Shown here piece by piece: positions 57,877 to 64,000 of a stretch of DNA of 64,000 nucleotides. Both the position numbers and the translations under genes were made by a program. How positions within the stretch are numbered: the first letter of the stretch is position 1; every line of letters starts with the position of its first letter. Source of the stretch: Galaxea fascicularis (Eukaryota > Cnidaria > Anthozoa > Scleractinia > Euphylliidae); NCBI GenBank assembly GCA_948470475.1, contig OX419339.1, positions 13,218,363 through 13,282,362 of the forward strand, in the 5' to 3' direction. Below the pieces are notes generated by a model, which ran no database searches, was not told the origin of the DNA, and saw nothing but the letters and a program-made list of their open reading frames with translations.

Positions 57877-60800
57877 TTACTGATCAAGGATGCTCCACTC
57901 ACCACTGGTACCAGCTGATTTGTTACTGTGGTAACTAGAGAATGCCTCATGGACATGCTGCCTTTCACGATCCTATAAGCAAATACATTGTAGCACAAGT
58001 TAACCAAACATTGAATTTCAAACCACTCTTGAGGGAAGGAAATGCCATCCATACAACATAGCATGCATATGCAGGGCTGTGCTCTAGGGGTGCTCAGTCT
58101 ACCCTGGCAACTTACTTTCGCCTTTGAGCAACCAGGACATTTAGTTTTTGCACCAAACGTATATACTGGGCACCTTGGATTTGAAGGGTTTATAGATTTT
58201 GGGCACCCAACTGCATTCTTAAAGCACAGCCTTGATATGTAAAGCATAATCTGGCAGAAAGAAATGGGTCCATCCAGACATTTAGAATAGTGAGTCCACA
58301 TGAGCCTACTGCCGAGTTAAACTACCTTGCCACTGTTGAGTTCATTAATGGCTGTAAGTATCTGTTGCCTGGCATCCTTGCATGTCACGCCAAGCTCACT
58401 GAGATCTCTATCGTTTAATGTAAGGAACGCTTCCATGTCAACCTAAAAGCAACAGCATGACTAATTTGCAACATAAATCATCAACAGTCTTGGAATAAAA
58501 TTACCTCTGAACCACAACAGCACATCTGTAGCAACAAGCATTGTTTAACAAATAAATTCCATTTGGCAGTGTGTGTGTTCTCTGATAATGTATAGATGAC
58601 ATAGAAAATTGGTAAGAACACACTACAAACTGCAGATGAGTAGCATGACTGATGTACTAACCACATTTGACGTCCTCTGTGTGCTATCAGAGTACACATG
58701 CACTGATAAATGGAATGTACTTGTTTTTAGATAGTATTTTCTACTTTTTGGACTCACACTGTAATTAATTTTGTGCATCTATATTTTAATCATGAATCCC
58801 CCTCCCCCCAAACAACATTGAAATATTCCAGCCATCGATGGACACATCTGCTTTTTCATGACCACTAAAAATCAACATTGTAATGGGGGAGGGGTGGGGG
58901 GGGTTAAAGCGGCAATTGTCCCAAGACTTTTGTCTTGCATTGCAGACCAATCAAAATGTGAGATTCAAGTTGCAACATCAGAATACTATGAAGTCTGATG
59001 TAGGAAAACACTAGCTATAGTCTACAGAAAAGTAGTTTAAGATCAACGTACAATAATTTCCATACGATTTTTATCATGCATTCACAAAAAAAAAGATTAA
59101 TAAGAATTTTGCAGGATCAGGAAATTTCTCTCCACAGAGGTCCCTTTACTGCTTACCTCTTGTTCTTCAAATATAGGTTGGTATTTTTGCAATGACAAGT
59201 TCTTCAGGATATTTTCAAGGTCATCTGGAATGCAATTAAATTGGCACAGAAAAAGTGTGTGAGTACCTGTTTGTCAAACCACAGTGTGATATTTAATTGT
59301 AGCAAAATAACAACAATGTACTCCTACCATCACTGAATTCTAATAGAAGATAATATGGTGAGATACTGGTATAATATTGTCAATTTGATGACCTCCATAC
59401 ATCAGTAATATTTTGTGAGTGTCAGCAGAGAGTTGCCTACATGTACCAGTGGAAAATAACCACAAATTCCAACTTATATTTATTTTTATGGACTATAGTG
59501 CAAAAAGATAATGATGGAAAAAAGGCAATTTAATTTCTACATAAAAACAAGTAGCCCATCCCATCATACCTTCACTGTAGTCAAGCTCATTTTTAAAAGT
59601 GTATCTGTTTCTAGAATGGGATGAATGTGATGTGTCATCTGCATGGCCTTGCAAAGATGAGTAACTTGGGTCTTTATGTAACGAGGACCCCTCCATGGAA
59701 GCAGACTGTATGGCCATAAGGGTGGGTGACTGGCTGGTGGCACCTCTCCCTGTCTTGTGCCATAATGATGGTGACATGGCAGACATTGGGTTGAATGCCT
59801 GGTCTCCCATTGATGCTTTTAATGTCCTATCAAAAAAGAATTATTATAACAATAATATAATAAATCATTGAGTAGAGAAATCAATAATATTATTACTGGT
59901 TTACTGACAAGACCATAGCAATGGAGGACAACAACAAATGAGAATTTGACTGACAGGACAACAAATGCGCTTCACTAGAAGCAGATTCCTTTGCATTAAG
60001 GAACCTTATACATTCAGGATAACAGGTGATGGTGAAAGTAATAGGCAGACAATTATGAACCAGACATCTTAAACACAGAAGAACCAGATGAAAAAGGAAA
60101 AACAAATTAGTATTGTCTGTCTAAATGCAACAAGCTGACCAAAAAAGGTTTGGCATACAAACAGTAAGGCCACGTTTATGCCCAACATGTGCCCATCATG
60201 TTTTTTTTTCCATGAGTACCTGCCTGTGATCAAGATGAAGTTTCTGTTAGTTAGAAATCAACCAACCATTCTAAATTGCTTTTTTGGAAATTGTTACTTA
60301 AAAGGCCTTTGCAGTAATACTGCCAGTGTAAAAACAGGCTCTCTAGAGAACAATCTCCCAAAAGGACTCAATGAAACTGAACCTTAACCCACGTTACTGA
60401 CACTGTCTTCGTTTATATATCAGTACGTCAACAGTAAACAGGGCAGTCATTTGTCACTTTCCACATTATTTTGAACAAATTCAATTGACAATCTTAATTT
60501 GAATTTTCAAATGCTTGTAGCATGTAAAATCCAGTTACAAGTACGGTGAAAGTTTGAAAAACACAACAAGGGAAATCCCGCTATCCCCATGAAACACCAT
60601 CCACTAATAAGGACCTATAAAGTAAAGCTACCTAGAGAGGTTTCTACTAACTTGGACCCTGAATTGTTGGATGCAGATGAGTAGAAGCTTGCAGTGGAGT
60701 ATGAAGATTCTGGACTGCCAGTAAAGTTGCCAGTCTTCTTAAATGTAGGAGATGTTAATTGGCGATATGCTGGGTAGGCACTAATGCTGCTCTGCAGGAA

Positions 60801-62668
60801 TGGAAAAAAATAACATGCAACCTTAACATAAACTGCTACTGCAAAGAAATTACTAAACCAAAGGACAGTCCTGTTACTGAGCTCACTTAACTGAATAACA
60901 CTGTGAGAATACATTTCAAATGTTCATTACTTAAATTTTCTTTCAACTTGAGATTAGAATTCCTATGCAAAAAAAAAAAGAGAGAGAGAAAGCTATCTTG
61001 CTCTGCTAACTGTTTCATGGTTTTGACACATGATGCTACTACAGAGTGATTTAGAGTGCCCTTATCAAAACCAGCATCTAATTTCAGTTACACTTCTAAT
61101 AATAATATAAACAGGACAGTGATTTTGCAAGATCACAGTCCAATAGAGAAATCAAGGGGGTGAGCACCCGAATTGATTTAAATCTATCTCTAATTTGGTT
61201 TAGTAGAAATATTTTACTTGTTACAAGGAAACATAGAGTAGTTTGTAACACTGTTAGTTTGAATTAAATCGATTTTTAATTAACAATTCCCTGCATGATT
61301 TTCAATTTTAGATCTTTTAAATAATTAAATTGTTTTGTATTCAGTTAAACTTCCTGAACTTATAGTTTTTATCTCTACATACTTTTCATAAATACCTTTA
61401 ATTTGCCATAACATTACTACATTACATTAACTTTTATGTGACCTATTTAACAAAGAAGGCTTATGTGTTAAAAAAAGATATGAATGACAATGTTAAAGTT
61501 AATTACAATATTATCCAGGTCATCTTCAAAATACATTTCATGTATGTCAGGAATGGATTCACCATTAACGCAAAGACTGGGTACCTACAAGAACAGTGAC
61601 ACTTTAGAAAGAAGAATAACTTACAACACATTACAATCACTTTTAATTACTACTATTAGTAATTCCGGCAAATTTATTGTTCATAGCTTAAACATTTTAC
61701 CTACTTGAAATTAAGAAGTTAAAAATTGCAGTTAACAACAAATGTCTCATATTTACTTGCCACTCCATTTGTCTTTGACTTTCTTCAAATAATTTTTTAA
61801 CAATTATTGGACAAGGTTGAGCAAAATATCGTGATTTGTCTGTGGCAAGCAGATCAATTATTTGTCAAGGCCCAAAGGCCGAGGCAAATAATTGATCTGC
61901 GAGACACTGACAAATCACAATGTTTTGCGATAACCAAGTTCAATAATAGTTTTATCATTCGATCGCCAAGTTTGTTTTGATATTTTTTGGGAAGCGGTAA
62001 GCGTGCGCTGCTGGCAGAAATCAATTGGTTTCCTTCTCAGTTAATTAATTTATTCTAGCGTGGTTACAATTGCGCATGAGCAGAATATTATTTGCAGCAA
62101 AAGCGCATTTAGACGATATTACGCATGAGCAGACCATTATTTGTAGGCAGTTATTTGCAGGTCATGTGGTGGGATCTCAGCCAATGAAAAGGGGGAAAAT
62201 ATCCATCGAATGATAATTATTATTGTTTTACTCAAACAGATCCTTAGCAACAAAAATATTTATGTCTTCCACTTGGCACTCATTTTGAATATTAACATAT
62301 TTTTGTTGCTAAGAAAAGAATGCCCTAGACTCTCTCTCCCTTTCTTCAGGATTGTTATTTTGGAATATTGTTTGAAATAGAAGCAGAAAAGACACTGAGA
62401 GGGAATGTGAAACAAAAACCTAAATGTGGATAAAAATAATTATTGAAAATAAAAATGTGAATCAAATGACAATATCATGTGAGAAATCAAAATAAAAGTG
62501 AAGTTGAAGAGTACTTACTGGATGTCGAGGAGCAGATTGATTACCCAGATTGTCACTGCGTTGACGACGCTGCATTCTTGGTAATTCAAATGAAGAGGAG
62601 GGGAGAGGTGGTGGCACAACAGGGGTTATGACATCATCAGGTAGTTTGTCAACATGCGATACCAGTGC
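57877..62668 (-). CDS. SAM-domain protein, ANKS6-like, C-terminal part (5' end beyond window)
   Basis: Exons in gene order: 62519-62668, 60652-60791, 59570-59826, 59157-59224, 58326-58442, 57877-57972. Phases agree at every junction. The first visible exon codes for a Pro-rich linker ([20 protein letters not shown]), followed by two Ser-rich linker exons. A SAM domain spans the next two exons ([20 protein letters not shown], then [20 protein letters not shown], ending AINELNSGK). The protein ends 32 residues later ([18 protein letters not shown]). From memory, this linker, SAM text and short tail fit ANKS6, a ciliary ankyrin-SAM scaffold; ANKS3 and BICC1 have similar SAM domains and are the alternatives. 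Ankyrin repeats, expected upstream, would lie beyond the window. Copies of MITEs sit in its introns. Confidence 0.75.
58071..58234. repeat. TGTGCTCTAG-family MITE, copy 3 (opposite orientation)
   Basis: Begins GCAGGGCTGTGCTCTAGGGG and ends AAAGCACAGCCTTG. The interior blocks AGTTTTTGCACCAAAC and TTTTGGGCACCCAACT are the complements of those in copies 1 and 2. It lies in the last intron of the SAM-domain gene. Confidence 0.85.
61801..61950. repeat. palindromic MITE in SAM-domain gene intron
   Basis: GTGATTTGTCTGTGGCAAGC faces its near complement at 61890-61920, CAGATCAATTATTTG faces CAAATAATTGATCTG, and the ends CAATTATTGGACAAGGTTGA and CCAAGTTCAATAATAG are inverted copies. The centre GGCCCAAAGGCC is itself palindromic. 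Confidence 0.8.
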
Positions 62669-63800
62669 CTGCAAAGAAAAGGAATCTCTATCAGATTTCT
62701 CTATACAATTTCAGAGAGGCATGCCACAGAAATAAGGGGGAAGGGAAGGGCATAACTCAACAATATGCCTTCAAAGTACAACATGCTCAAACTCCAAGAC
62801 ATAGTTTGCATGTGGGATAAACAATCCACATTCCATTCTAAAAAATTATACCTGAGTATACTACACCCCAACTCAGTTTTAAAGCCATTTCCATAGCTAC
62901 TATGAGAGGGCCCCCAATAGTGACTTTCAATGTCATCATCTCAACTAAATTTTTTCCTCAATGCCATAATGCCAATCCTGGTCAAGGAAAGGTGGCTTTT
63001 TCAGTGGATCTAGATTCCATCTAAGCAACTAAGTAAATACTATTTTGCTCTGATTTGGCTCAAAATGACTACTGATTTGTTAATGACATGTTTTTAAACA
63101 TTCACTACCATCTAGAAACTTTCCTCATTGTAGTTACAGGAGTCAAAATAAATTTGTAATTGAATGGAATAGTCCTTTCGAACTGGGAAACCACCTGAAG
63201 GTGAAAATTAGCATCGTCATTAAACGATGGAATTTCACCAATAACACCAATGTCAGTCGTATCGATTTTATTGGCAAATGACTCTTCTTTGGAATCTTCA
63301 CTACTGCTTGGCAACTTGTACTCTAAAAAGCCTTCCTCTTCATTTCCCACATGATGAGTCTGATGATAGGGTCGTGCAAAACATGAATAGTTTTCAAAAT
63401 AAGACATTACTAGTTTGGTTGGGCATTTCTGACTTTTTATGCAAAGGTGACAACTTGATTTTGTCACTGGTCTTCCCAGATCTCAGTTCTGTAAGGCGAG
63501 ATATCTCACATTCTGCTTTGTAAGATTGCCGAATCCCATGTCCTGTTCACAGCTACAATCCTGAGTCTTGCTCCTCCCTTTCCCTAAATCCCGAATCCTG
63601 GCCTTTAATTAAGACAAATCACAGTTCCCAAAAAAACCTATTGGGGACCCTCCTATGAATGTGCAACTTCATTTTGCAGGTGAATTGTATCGTAATATGG
63701 ACTGAATGCTAACTGTAATAATATTAACAGCCACAAACTAACTTAATAAATTAATAATTTAATTTTTTTTTCCAAAATTTTTTTAGGCATCTTAACGCAA
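62669..63800. other. presumed intron of SAM-domain gene, no exon recognised
   Basis: Upstream (minus) of exon 62519-62668. A 120-codon minus ORF (63105-63467) contains an acidic Ser-rich piece (LPSSSEDSKEESFANKIDTT) but no recognised domain and no splice-phase link to the SAM gene. It is more likely a transposon remnant or chance than an exon. Confidence 0.4.
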
Positions 63801-63802
63801 TT

Positions 63803-64000
63803 GCATATAATAGGACATTTGCACGATGATGCCATTTGACTACAACTACCAGAATTCAGTTTGTTTTTCCTTTCTAATTCAAATTTTGTAATCCCAACGG
63901 GGTAAAATAACAATAATTCTAATTAGCACGAGAAAAGCAAAACCTGAAGGATTCTGGTAGTTGTAGTCAAATGGTGTCATCATGCAAATGTCCTATTGCA
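63803..64000. repeat. inverted-repeat MITE reaching window end
   Basis: Left TGCATATAATAGGACATTTG, then GATGCCATTTGACTACAACT, is matched inverted by 63950-64000 (AGTTGTAGTCAAATGGTGTC, CAAATGTCCTATTGCA). Arms of about 55 bp; the last base of the right arm coincides with the window end. Confidence 0.85.

Overview
The window is animal nuclear DNA: AT-rich, dense in introns, with GT-AG splicing and many small inverted-repeat transposable elements. The encoded proteins (an HNF4 nuclear receptor, DCAF11, EMC4, two ALG-2-type penta-EF-hand proteins and a SAM-domain protein) together with repeats such as the GGGCCCGGTTGTTCGAAAGC family suggest a cnidarian, most likely a stony coral. The taxon is an inference; no marker gene settles it.

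Layout. 1-2803: no gene seen. 2804-9095: HNF4-type receptor on + (6 exons, 438 aa) with a TATA box just upstream. 9100-14147: intergenic with dispersed repeats. 14148-35364: DCAF11-type WD40 protein on - (19 exons placed by reading; one short stretch unresolved). Its introns hold a decayed Ty3/Gypsy element, a LINE reverse-transcriptase fragment, a Penelope-like element with a GIY-YIG domain between two tRNA-derived SINEs, and several MITEs. 35365-35581: a 217-bp divergent promoter. 35582-39481: EMC4 on + (6 exons, 176 aa). 41798-49686 (-) and 50059-53973 (+): two ALG-2 paralogues, head to head, with the same seven-exon structure including a 15-nt microexon. 57877-62668 and beyond (-): the 3' half of a SAM-domain gene, most like ANKS6.

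The six genes alternate strictly in strand (+ - + - + -), so the window is made of convergent and divergent pairs. They do not form one pathway: HNF4 is a transcription factor, DCAF11 a substrate receptor for the CUL4-DDB1 ubiquitin ligase, EMC4 part of the ER membrane insertase, ALG-2 a calcium sensor at ER exit sites and ESCRT sites, and the SAM protein probably a ciliary scaffold.

The best candidates for something new are the divergent ALG-2 pair and its microexon, two TTAA-flanked (Kolobok-like) elements on either side of one copy's microexon, a Penelope-like element that is now a large inverted repeat, a 911-bp element with long terminal inverted repeats and an almost perfect 13-bp target duplication, and several long near-perfect foldbacks in introns and 3' regions. 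All exon boundaries come from reading frame, phase and splice dinucleotides; none is backed by transcripts.
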